Below, in pieces: positions 54,124 to 62,224 of a DNA stretch of 64,000 nucleotides (position 1 is the first letter of the stretch; every line of letters starts with the position of its first letter). Below the pieces are notes generated by a model. The model did not search any database, was not told the origin of the DNA, and saw only the letters and a program-made list of their open reading frames with translations. The DNA is taken from the NCBI RefSeq assembly GCF_014199305.1, contig NZ_JACIJK010000002.1, positions 310,001 through 374,000 of the forward strand, read 5' to 3'. A program made the position numbers and the translations under genes. This stretch comes from Sphingomonas aerophila. GTDB taxonomy: Bacteria; Pseudomonadota; Alphaproteobacteria; Sphingomonadales; Sphingomonadaceae.

Positions 54124-54791
54124 TGAAGACCGCGGTTATCGTTTTTCCGGGCTCGAATTGCGATCGCGACCTCGCGGTGGCACTTCGGGAGGTGACCGGA
54201 ACCGAGCCTGCCATGGTGTGGCACGGCGAGACGGACCTGCCCGAGGGCGTCGGGCTGGTCGCCGTGCCGGGCGGTTTTTCCTATGGCGATTACCTGCGCT
54301 CCGGCGCAATCGCGGCACGCTCCCCCGTGATGCGCGCGGTTGTCGAGGGGGCGAACAAGGGCCTGCCGGTGCTCGGCGTGTGCAACGGCTTTCAAGTACT
54401 GACCGAGGCGGGGCTGCTGCCAGGCGCTCTGATGCGCAACGCCGGCCTCAACTTCGTATGCCGCGACGTGCCGCTGGTCGTCGACAACGCCCAGACGTCA
54501 TTCACCGCACGCTATGAGGCGGGCGAGACGATCCGCGTGCCCGTCGCCCACCACGACGGCAACTACTTCGCCGACGCCGAGACGCTGGACCGGCTGGAGG
54601 GCGAAGGCCGGGTCGCGTTCCGCTATGGCGAGGACGTCAACGGCTCCGCGCGCAACATCGCCGGGCTCATCAACGCCGCGGGCAATGTGCTCGGCATGAT
54701 GCCTCACCCTGAACGTCGGATTGAAGGGGCGCATGGGGGCACCGACGGTCGCCGACTGTTCGAGGGTCTGGTCGAGGCGGTGGGCGCCTAA
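54123..54791 (+). CDS. purQ: FGAM synthase glutaminase subunit PurQ
   Basis: A 222-residue class I glutaminase that supplies ammonia to FGAM synthase. The nucleophile Cys is in GVCNGFQVL near residue 87, the catalytic His/Glu are in MPHPERR near residue 196, and the N-terminal [12 protein letters not shown] is typical. Its start overlaps the purS stop (TGATG). The stop overlaps the convergent transporter gene by 4 bases. PurL is not in this window. Confidence 0.96.
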   Translation: MKTAVIVFPGSNCDRDLAVALREVTGTEPAMVWHGETDLPEGVGLVAVPGGFSYGDYLRSGAIAARSPVMRAVVEGANKGLPVLGVCNGFQVLTEAGLLPGALMRNAGLNFVCRDVPLVVDNAQTSFTARYEAGETIRVPVAHHDGNYFADAETLDRLEGEGRVAFRYGEDVNGSARNIAGLINAAGNVLGMMPHPERRIEGAHGGTDGRRLFEGLVEAVGA

Positions 54792-55537
54792 ACGCGCGCG
54801 GCAAAGGGTGACAGGCTGGTGGTGCGGTCGAACACGTCCACCCCTTCGCGCCGTTTCAGGAAGCCGACCGCGGCATAGGTGACGGGGGTTAGGATCACTT
54901 CCCAGCTCACCTTCAGGACGAACTGGCTCGCCATCACCGCGCCCAGCGCCGCAATCGGCCAGTCGGGCAGCCCGTAGAAGGCGAGCGGGTAGAAGATCAG
55001 GCTGTCCGCGCCTTCCCCGATGATCGTGGACCCGATCGTCCGGGTCCACAGCCAGCGCCCGTTGGTCCACACCTTCATCCGGGCGAGCACCGCGGAGTTG
55101 AGGAAGTCGCCCACCCAGAAGGCGACCAGCGATGCACCGATGATCCGCCACCCGGCGCCGAACACCCGTTCATAGGCCGCCTGCCCTGTCCAGCCGGGCG
55201 CGACGGGCAGGCGCACCACCGTCGCCTCCATCATCGCGGTGAACAGCAGCGCCACGAACCCCGCCCAGATCACGCGCCGCGCACGGGCAAAGCCATATAC
55301 CTCCGTCAGCACGTCATCGATGACGTAGGAAATCGGGAAGAACAGGATACCCGCCCCGAATGGCCAAGGCCCGATCCCCGGCAGGTCGATGACCGACCGC
55401 TTCTCCGCCCCCACCACATTGGACAGCAGCAGGATCACGACAAAAGCGACCATCACCAGGTCGTAATAGCGGAAATGCTCACCCCGGATCGCGGCGGCAT
55501 CGACCCGCCGCAGCGGGGCGTCATCGGCTTGGTTCAT
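54788..55537 (-). CDS. yhhQ: Queuosine precursor transporter (YhhQ/QueT-like)
   Basis: A 249-residue inner-membrane protein with about six hydrophobic segments, matching the VUT/YhhQ family that imports queuine or preQ0/preQ1 for tRNA modification. Signatures are [20 protein letters not shown] near residue 68, [19 protein letters not shown] and [16 protein letters not shown]-like sequence (here [20 protein letters not shown]). No preQ1 riboswitch is visible before it. It is convergent with purQ and its start is 61 bases left of the tRNA-Arg gene. Confidence 0.9.
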   Translation of the reverse strand: MNQADDAPLRRVDAAAIRGEHFRYYDLVMVAFVVILLLSNVVGAEKRSVIDLPGIGPWPFGAGILFFPISYVIDDVLTEVYGFARARRVIWAGFVALLFTAMMEATVVRLPVAPGWTGQAAYERVFGAGWRIIGASLVAFWVGDFLNSAVLARMKVWTNGRWLWTRTIGSTIIGEGADSLIFYPLAFYGLPDWPIAALGAVMASQFVLKVSWEVILTPVTYAAVGFLKRREGVDVFDRTTSLSPFAARV

Positions 55538-55598
55538 GGCGCAACTTCATGAAGCCCGTTTCACCCCTTCGCAATCCGCGCTAGGCGGTAACCCGCGC

Positions 55599-55675
55599 GC
55601 GCCCGTAGCTCAGCTGGATAGAGCACGAGCCTTCTAAGCTTGAGGTCGTAGGTTCGAACCCTACCGGGCGCGCCA
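55599..55675 (+). tRNA. tRNA-Arg (anticodon TCT)
   Basis: A complete 77-base tRNA. The acceptor stem GCGCCCG pairs with CGGGCGC, the D-loop contains AGCTGGATA, the anticodon loop is CTTCTAA giving anticodon TCT (reads AGA/AGG), the T-loop is TTCGAAC, and the 3' CCA is encoded. It marks the point where housekeeping genes give way to accessory DNA, and tRNA-Arg genes are frequent integration sites. No integrase is seen in the window. Confidence 0.97.
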
Positions 55676-55792
55676 TCGCGCGATCAGCCGCCTGTTGGGA
55701 CCGCCTTACCACGCCCATACAACCGCCTTACGGCGGCCATTCAGGGGGGCTGTCGCATATTAGTCCCCTAAGCGGCCGCCGAGTCAGCGGCT

Positions 55793-56533
55793 TCACGAAA
55801 CGAACATCTGCTCGATCCTGAGATCGAGACCATCCGCTAGCATCGAGGTCGGATCGGCGGCGATCTGCTCGAGCATATCAGAGACGGTTTCCGAAACCAG
55901 CGCCTCGACGAGCGAAGAGTTGTCGTCAAAGCCATCCAGCACGTCCGCCCTATCGGCAAGCGACGCCCCATATCGATCACGGAGACGCGACCGGACCTCC
56001 ATGCAATGCCATGCCATCATTGCACCGAAGGCTTGGATGATCCCGCCCTCCACCTCGTCGATCATCTGGAAGGTGAACAGGCGACGCCCCGATCGTGCGC
56101 GTGGACGACCGTCCCGAAAGTCATGAGGGAGGCAGATCACGTTATCGCCCGGACTATCGGTAAGATCCGACCCGTCCATGAAGAGGCCTTCCAGATCACG
56201 AGCGTCGGCATCGAGATCAAGACCCATACCATGCACGAGCAATGCGCGATCATGCCCGTCCTCACCCAGACACGCCTCAAGGGCATCCCTGCCGTCGAAC
56301 AATCGACGCGGACGAAGCAACCAATCCATCGGCTCGCCGGACAGGCTGTCGCGCTCGAACCTCACGCCTGTCTCCACGCTGACCTCGGCAAGTCGGATCA
56401 AGTCGGCTCGGGTGGTAGGGATCACACGCTTCCCCGGGTTCGCGGTCCCGTCGACCGGTATAGAAGCAACACCGTTGATCATGGCGCGCCCGCACAGCTT
56501 TACGATGAAAGACCCGCGATCCTCATCAGCCAT
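55793..56533 (-). CDS. Unrecognised protein in the post-tRNA region
   Basis: A 246-residue soluble protein with no signal peptide. The ATG at 56533 is preferred over an upstream start because GGGAGGGG lies about 9 bases before it. The N-terminal part (GSFIVKLCGRAMINGVASIP) is followed by acidic segments with many Asp and Glu and a helical region IDEVEGGIIQAFGAMMAWHC. I do not recognise the family; similar genes may occur on sphingomonad plasmids. It lies 150 bases downstream of the MerR gene on the same strand. Confidence 0.6.
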   Translation of the reverse strand: MADEDRGSFIVKLCGRAMINGVASIPVDGTANPGKRVIPTTRADLIRLAEVSVETGVRFERDSLSGEPMDWLLRPRRLFDGRDALEACLGEDGHDRALLVHGMGLDLDADARDLEGLFMDGSDLTDSPGDNVICLPHDFRDGRPRARSGRRLFTFQMIDEVEGGIIQAFGAMMAWHCMEVRSRLRDRYGASLADRADVLDGFDDNSSLVEALVSETVSDMLEQIAADPTSMLADGLDLRIEQMFVS

Positions 56534-56683
56534 AACCTTGCCCCTCCCTTTCGCCCTTCGTGTCGGAACGTAAGCGCGAATCGCTCCCGTTCCCCACCAC
56601 ATTGACACCATGTCAGGGTTGGAATGGCAAGAAGGCAGTCGCCGCGACGTCTGGCAACGCCAAAACCCTTGATCTAACCGCCG

Positions 56684-57064
56684 TCAGGTCTGCGGCATCG
56701 GAGGGTGCGCCGGCCTGCTGCCAATCTCGATTTGTGCAAGGAGATCAAGCAGCGCAGATTTAAGTCGCTCGATCTGACCAGCTTTGTCGTCGAGCACTTT
56801 GGTACAGGCTAGCGCGACCACGCTTATGTCTCGCCCACTTAATCCGGGCTCGCTCCAAAGCCGGAGCAACTCGGCAATTTCCTCGAGCGGCAGACCTATG
56901 GCCCTAGCATCCGCGATAAAGCGGAGGCGCTGAACGTCGGCCTCGCCATATTCTCGATAACCGCTCGCCCGACGCAGAGGCTCCGGGATTATCTCCAGCT
57001 TTTCATAGTGCCGGATCATACGCTGGGATACGCCACTCTCCCGAGCAGCCTCGCCGATGTTCAT
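56684..57064 (-). CDS. MerR family regulator, CueR/HmrR-like but without metal cysteines
   Basis: A 126-residue protein with a MerR winged helix (MNIGEAARESGVSQRMIRHY) and the RRASGYREYGEADVQRLRFI segment typical of copper and zinc members, then a dimerisation coiled coil. The C-terminal loop that holds Cys112 and Cys120 in CueR is absent: the protein ends IEIGSRPAHPPMPQT, and its only Cys (in VALACTKV) is not in that loop. It may respond to another signal or have lost metal sensing. No copper exporter gene is adjacent. Confidence 0.82.
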   Translation of the reverse strand: MNIGEAARESGVSQRMIRHYEKLEIIPEPLRRASGYREYGEADVQRLRFIADARAIGLPLEEIAELLRLWSEPGLSGRDISVVALACTKVLDDKAGQIERLKSALLDLLAQIEIGSRPAHPPMPQT

Positions 57065-57231
57065 CGGTGACCACTACACTCTGCAATGAAAAGCAGGAAG
57101 GCGGGGAGTGCAGAAGCCCCAAATTCCCGCCTGACATGCACGATTACGATTGATTGATGGGTCAGCCTCTGGGCCCGCGCTCCCGCTCGCGGTTAGACGT
57201 TTCCGCGATGTGGGCGGTCAACAAGCCTGAT

Positions 57232-58067
57232 GGTGCTGTCAGTCTAATGCGAACTCGTCTCCACAGGATGCAGTTCGCCTGACGAGCACGGTCGTCTAGC
57301 TTGCGAGGCTCTGCCACTCCGCCAGCGCGGCGGAGCGTCGTTCCTTGTAGGTCTGGCGGTCAACGAGGTGGCGTTCGAGGCTAAAGTGGTTGTGGACGTT
57401 GGCGTGGACGGAAGCGAACTTCTGGAGCGTCTTCATCTGCCGGAACCTGAGCATTGCCCGCTCTCGTCGTCGGAACGGCAGGTGTGAGTTCTCCACCCGG
57501 TTGTTGGCCCAGCGACCCACCTCCTGCTTCTCGGCATTGCCGAGCTCATTCATCGCTGCACCATAGCTTCGCAGGCCATCGGTAGTGATCGCATCAGGCC
57601 TACCATGGCGCTTGAGCGCCTTCTTCATGAAGGTAAGAGCGGCAGCCTTGTCTCGGCTTCTAGTGACATAGCTTTCCAGCACCTCACCCTCATGGTCGAC
57701 CGCTCGCCACAGGTAGACCATCTCGCCGTTCAGCTTCACGTACATCTCGTCCAGGTGCCATCGCCAGTGCCGGAAGCCTCGCATTCGGTTCACCCGCTGC
57801 CGGCGTATGTCGCCTGCGAACAGTGGGCCGAACCTGTTCCACCATAGCCGCACGGTTTCGTGGCAGATGTCGATCCCGCGCTCGAACAGCAGGTCTTCCA
57901 CGTTCCGCAAGGAGAGCGGGAAGCGCACGTACATCATCACCACCAGCCGGATCACCTCAGGCGACGAGTTGAAGTAGCGGAACGGGCTGTCAGGCTTACG
58001 CGGGCGGGGCATGCGCCCGCCCTACCCTGTCCCGCTTACCAGCCGGTGCGATTCATTTGACGGAGCC
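57232..58067 (-). mobile_element. IS6-family insertion sequence, intact
   Basis: An 836-base element whose ends both begin GG(C/T)nC(C/T)GTCA: the left end reads rightward from 57232 (GGTGCTGTCAGTC) and the right end leftward from 58067 (GGCTCCGTCAAATG). It contains one intact DDE transposase. Size and end sequence suit the IS6/IS26 family. The 8 bases on each side (57224-57231 and 58068-58075) differ, so there is no target-site duplication. The left end is called by eye and could be a few bases off. Confidence 0.75.
57296..58012 (-). CDS. IS6-family transposase
   Basis: A 238-residue DDE transposase. An N-terminal helix-turn-helix (SPEVIRLVVMMYVRFPLSLR) is followed by the catalytic triad: Asp in HWRWHLDEMYVK, Asp in AITTDGLRSYGAA and Glu in NNRVENSHLPFRRRERAM. 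No frameshift is seen, so it is probably active. IS6 elements move by replicative transposition forming cointegrates, and the nearby rearranged copy suggests past activity. Confidence 0.93.
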   Translation of the reverse strand: MPRPRKPDSPFRYFNSSPEVIRLVVMMYVRFPLSLRNVEDLLFERGIDICHETVRLWWNRFGPLFAGDIRRQRVNRMRGFRHWRWHLDEMYVKLNGEMVYLWRAVDHEGEVLESYVTRSRDKAAALTFMKKALKRHGRPDAITTDGLRSYGAAMNELGNAEKQEVGRWANNRVENSHLPFRRRERAMLRFRQMKTLQKFASVHANVHNHFSLERHLVDRQTYKERRSAALAEWQSLAS

Positions 58068-58376
58068 GCCATGGCGCTTGAGCGCCTTCTTCATGAAGGT
58101 GAAAGCCGCAGCCTTGTCGCGGGTTCTAGTGACGTAGCTCTCCAGCACCTCGCCCTCGTGGTCGACCGCTCGCCACAGGTGCACCATCTCGCCATTCAGC
58201 TTTACGTACATCTCGTCCAGGTGCCACCGCCAGTGCCGGAGGCCGCGCATCCGGCTCACCCGTTGGCGGCGTATGTCGCCCGCGAACATCGGGCCAAACC
58301 TGTTCCACCACTGCCGCATCGTCTCGTGGCAGATATCGATGCCGCGCTCGAGCAGGAGGTCCTCGACGTTCCGCAA
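58053..58376 (-). pseudogene. Broken IS6-family transposase
   Basis: Closely similar to the intact transposase next to it. Two small deletions relative to that copy, near 58385 and 58440, disrupt the N-terminal part, so only the segment from RNVEDLLLERGIDI onwards stays in frame. The C-terminal half is missing: after KALKRHG the sequence is the end of the neighbouring element, giving an artificial tail GSVK. The first catalytic Asp region (HWRWHLDEMYVK) remains but the second Asp and the Glu are gone. Confidence 0.9.
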
Positions 58377-58541
58377 GCTGAGCGGAAACGCACGTACATC
58401 AGCACGACCAGCCGGATCACCTCGGGTGACGAGTTTAGTAGCGGAACGGGCTATCAGGCTTGCGCTGGCGAGGCATGCAGTCCCCCTATCCTACCCTACC
58501 CTGTCCTGCTTACCAGCCGGTGCATTTGGTTTGACGGTGCC
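58068..58541 (-). mobile_element. Truncated IS6-family element
   Basis: A 474-base remnant. Its right end (GGCACCGTCAAACC read leftward from 58541) is intact, and its left part is cut exactly where the right inverted repeat of the intact element begins. The remnant differs from its neighbour in many positions, so they are related but distinct copies. Its right inverted repeat lies inside the last codons of the beta-galactosidase gene. Confidence 0.85.
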
Positions 58542-61500
58542 CGGTGGTCTCGTGCGCGCGATCTGTGCCGGATCGTCCCCGGGGGCGAGCGGCCGGAGCC
58601 GCGCCGTGAAGCTGTAACGGCGGAAGGGCAGCTGATACTTGGCCATCGGCTGCGCGCCCCAGCTATTGTCACCGCCTACGCCCATTTGAGCATAGTCCAC
58701 CGTGAGATTGGTGAAGTTCTCCGGTTTTACGTCCAGCCCATGTCGGTTGGGAGCGATGCGGTCGTAATCGAGGTGCATCGGATCAAGCGCAAGGGCCGCA
58801 CCTGAAAACGGCTGCGCTCCGCTGATCAGCAGCCCGTTGCCGTTACTGTCAGTCACGGCCATCCAGCGCAGATCGGTCTTGTTCCCAGTCTCCTGCGGGC
58901 GGATGTAAGGGTAGTATTGATCAACAACCGCACCTTTGTAGCGGCCCAGCATCGCACCGGTCTTGCGATCCGCATAGTTTTCCCACGGCCCGCGCCCGTA
59001 CCAAGCGATCTCATTGAACGCCTTAGGCATGCGCATCGTCCAGCCGAAACGTGGCAATACGGGCAGATCCTTGCGGCCATCCTCAATGGTCTCGGTCACA
59101 ACGATGTCGCCCGTAGGCTCGAAACGATACCGCGTGCGTATCCAGGCGACATTGTCACCCACTGTCTGGAGCGCCTGGACGTCGACGCCTTTGCCCTGCC
59201 GTTTCGCGGAGAAGCTGGTGAGCGCGCGGTTCAGGCTTGCCTCTTTCCAAACAGCCAGTTTTGCCGGAACATCCCACCCGATGTCGTTATCCGTCACGGG
59301 GCGCCAAAAATTGGGCTTAGGCGCGGTCTCCACTAGCTCGCCTCCGCGCCCGCGCAATGAGACGAGCTCGCCGGTGCCACTGTTGAATCGGGCAGCATAG
59401 CCCGGTCCTTGTATCTGCCACTCTGCACCGGTCTGGCTCAGGGTAATTTGGCCGGCTTCTTTGGCAGGCGCCGCAGCATGCACAATCGGCAGCACGATCT
59501 CGTCAGTTGCGACGGTGGTGCCGGCTTCCGTCATTGGAAGGCTGCCCTCGCGTGTGACCAGCGCCAAGCGGGCAACATATTCTGCGCCTGGTTTAGGCTG
59601 CCCGGCTTCCCTCTTCAGAGTGAACGCAGCACTACCCCGAGCTGGGATGGAGAGGCTCTGCCGACCACAGCTGCCCTGTTCAACCCCGTCCTCGAGCATC
59701 GTACATACGATGTCGAAGCGGTCGAGATTGATGAAGTCGAACCGGTTGGCAACGCGCACCGTCCCCGCAGCAGCATTGACCGCCGCGAAGCTCGCGGGCT
59801 GGTAGACATGGCGCACCTCATAGGCATGCGGGTTTGGCTGCCCATCGGTGCCGATCATGCCGTTGGCGACGAAATTGCCGCGCAGGCTTTCGGGCGACTG
59901 TGTTTGCGAAATCATCAGCGGGCCCGGATCGCCACCATAGGCCCAGAAGAGCGATCCGTCGGGATGATGGTAGTTCAGCCCCTGATCAAGCCAGTCCCAG
60001 ATGAAGCCACCCTGCGTGTTCGGGTGCTTGCGGATCTCTTCCCAAAGATCGGCGATGTCGCCGCCGGAATTGCCCATCATGTGGGAGTACTCGGTCATGA
60101 TGATGGGCGACAGTGGAAACTCCTTCGCCCATTTCGCGATAGCCGCCTGATTGGGATAGAAGGGTACCACCATGTCGGTGAAAGGCGGCTTCATGCCTGC
60201 CGCCTGATATTGCACGGGCCTGGTCGGGTCGCGCTTCTTGGCCCAGTCATACATCTTCTGAAAGGCAGGCCCTCCACCCGCTTCATTGCCAAGTGACCAG
60301 GCAATGATCGACGGGTGGTTTTTGTCGCGTTCTACGAGCTGCTCCATGCGCGCCAGATGGGCGGCTTCCCATTCGGGCTTGTGGCCGAGCTGCCACTTTT
60401 CTTCGGGTCCTATCCCGAAGCCCGCCTCGTAATAGCCGTGACTTTCTATGTTACTCTCATCAACCACATACATGCCATATCGGTCGGCAAGGTCGTAGAA
60501 GGCGGCACGCTGGGGATAATGCGATGTCCTGATCGCATTGATGTTCATGGCCCTCATCTGGCGAATACGAGCTTCCAGCGTCTCCTCGGACACGACCTTG
60601 ATCGTGTCTGGATCGTGCTCGTGCATATTGACGCCGCGAATAGTGATCGGCTGTCCGTTGACCATCAATTGACCGTCACGAATAGCAATGTCGCGGAAGC
60701 CGACGTGGCCGGGAACCGCGGAAAGCACTGTGCCCGCATTGTCGCGCACCACAAGCATCAGGCCATAAAGGTTCGGGGTTTCCGCCGTCCACCGCCGTAC
60801 ATTGGGTAGGCGGGTGTTGAACCGCAGGCTGCCGCTCTTACCTTGCGCAAAGTTGACGGGCTGGCGTTCGCTCCACACCGTCTGCCCGCTCTTGTCGGAA
60901 AGGATCGCCTCCACGCTATAGGCGCCCTGCCCTCCGACGCCGGGCGCGACGTCGACTGAAAGGTCGAGGGTGCCGTCCCGGTAGCCTTCCGAAAGGCCTG
61001 CCTTGGCGAAGTAATCTCGCACCCATGCCTTGGGAACGGCAAACATTTCTACGGGCCGCTCGAAGCCGGATACGCGCCACATATCCTGATCCTCAAGATA
61101 GCTGCCGTCCGAGTAGCGGTAGACTTCCACCGCGACGTCGTTGGCGCCGGGCTTGAGGTACTTGGTCACCTTAAACTCGGCAGGGTTCTTAGTGTTTTCC
61201 GAATAACCGACCTTGTGGCCGTTAACCCACACATAAATGGCCGAGCCGACGCCGTTGAAGCGAAGAAAGACGTCGTCCCCCCGCCAGTTCGCTGGCAGGT
61301 CGAAGGTCCGTCGATAGCTCCCCACCGGCGCGTAATCGTCGGGTACCAGCGGCTGGTTCATCGGAAAGGCATAACCGATGTTGACGTAGTAAGGTCGGTC
61401 GTAGCCCTGTGCCTCGATGGTGCCGGGCACCTTGATGTTACTCCAGCTTGATACGTCGAAGCTACGCTTCCAGAAATTGGCCGGCCGCTCGGAGGAATTG

Positions 61501-61808
61501 CGTGACCAGTGAAACTTCCACGTTCCATCGAGCGAGAGATGCCGTGCGGAGTCGGCCGGGTTACCGCGCTCGGCCCGTGCTAGATCTTCGTAATTGAACA
61601 ACGTGGCGTGCGGTGCCTCGCGATTGACCTCGAAGGTCTTCGGGTCTTCCCACTCGCGATAAGGGCGCTTCGGATCGGGGCTGGCCTGAGCGATGGGAGG
61701 CCCGTCTTTCCAGCTGGGCGGTATCGGATTGGTCCTCTGTTGAGCCACCGCCGGCACCACCGCGATCACCAACAGATAGCTCATGCCAAAAGGAGCCCAA
61801 GTACGCAT
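58491..61808 (-). CDS. lacZ: Exported GH2 beta-galactosidase
   Basis: A 1105-residue glycoside hydrolase family 2 protein with a signal peptide (MRTWAPFGMSYLLVIAVVPA). Domain order is jelly-roll sugar-binding, immunoglobulin-like, TIM barrel, and the C-terminal beta-galactosidase small chain. The acid/base Glu is in SLGNEAGGG (about 509) and the nucleophile in IIMTEYSHMMG (about 573). The ATG at 61808 has GGGGGGA 5 bases upstream; a GTG at 61826 is an alternative. The last 16 residues, from GTVKPNAP on, are encoded by the IS6 inverted repeat, so the natural C-terminus is lost. Confidence 0.9.
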   Translation of the reverse strand: MRTWAPFGMSYLLVIAVVPAVAQQRTNPIPPSWKDGPPIAQASPDPKRPYREWEDPKTFEVNREAPHATLFNYEDLARAERGNPADSARHLSLDGTWKFHWSRNSSERPANFWKRSFDVSSWSNIKVPGTIEAQGYDRPYYVNIGYAFPMNQPLVPDDYAPVGSYRRTFDLPANWRGDDVFLRFNGVGSAIYVWVNGHKVGYSENTKNPAEFKVTKYLKPGANDVAVEVYRYSDGSYLEDQDMWRVSGFERPVEMFAVPKAWVRDYFAKAGLSEGYRDGTLDLSVDVAPGVGGQGAYSVEAILSDKSGQTVWSERQPVNFAQGKSGSLRFNTRLPNVRRWTAETPNLYGLMLVVRDNAGTVLSAVPGHVGFRDIAIRDGQLMVNGQPITIRGVNMHEHDPDTIKVVSEETLEARIRQMRAMNINAIRTSHYPQRAAFYDLADRYGMYVVDESNIESHGYYEAGFGIGPEEKWQLGHKPEWEAAHLARMEQLVERDKNHPSIIAWSLGNEAGGGPAFQKMYDWAKKRDPTRPVQYQAAGMKPPFTDMVVPFYPNQAAIAKWAKEFPLSPIIMTEYSHMMGNSGGDIADLWEEIRKHPNTQGGFIWDWLDQGLNYHHPDGSLFWAYGGDPGPLMISQTQSPESLRGNFVANGMIGTDGQPNPHAYEVRHVYQPASFAAVNAAAGTVRVANRFDFINLDRFDIVCTMLEDGVEQGSCGRQSLSIPARGSAAFTLKREAGQPKPGAEYVARLALVTREGSLPMTEAGTTVATDEIVLPIVHAAAPAKEAGQITLSQTGAEWQIQGPGYAARFNSGTGELVSLRGRGGELVETAPKPNFWRPVTDNDIGWDVPAKLAVWKEASLNRALTSFSAKRQGKGVDVQALQTVGDNVAWIRTRYRFEPTGDIVVTETIEDGRKDLPVLPRFGWTMRMPKAFNEIAWYGRGPWENYADRKTGAMLGRYKGAVVDQYYPYIRPQETGNKTDLRWMAVTDSNGNGLLISGAQPFSGAALALDPMHLDYDRIAPNRHGLDVKPENFTNLTVDYAQMGVGGDNSWGAQPMAKYQLPFRRYSFTARLRPLAPGDDPAQIARTRPPGTVKPNAPAGKQDRVG

Positions 61809-62224
61809 CCAATTCCCCCCGCTCACTGGCGTCCGCTTGTCGACGAACCCTTTGGCATTTCAAACGGCTTGTACGAGCTGATCCGCACTAGGTCATCTGC
61901 GGCCCAGTATCCATCAACCTAATCCGCGGCACTGGTTTCGATCTCGCTGCCAACGTACCCGACCCCGCGGCGGGTCCGTTCAACTGCCTCTCGATCATGG
62001 CGGTCCTGTCGCACTCCGTTCTTAGCGTGTCAGCCCGGACTCACCTTCGTTCAGGGGTGCTACCGCTCGCGTCCTCGTAGGCCACTCGGTCCAACTTAAC
62101 GGCGACGATGCAGACCGACTGCACGATAAATCAAACGTCTCCCTCGCTCCGGTCCCCGCGCTCAGCGTTCGGGCCGACCACGCTCGGGCGGAGGCAGCCA
62201 GACGCCCTCGCCTGCCCCAGGCCG
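61809..62224. other. Gap between the kinase and beta-galactosidase genes
   Basis: About 416 bases without a convincing gene. It should hold the lacZ promoter, since both flanking genes read leftward. Only very short open frames occur and none has a recognisable family. No clear operator repeats were seen by eye. Confidence 0.45.

Noticed and set aside
55538-55598. preQ1 riboswitch before the queuosine precursor transporter
   Set aside because: The short interval to the tRNA has no C-rich loop and A-rich tail arrangement of a preQ1 aptamer.
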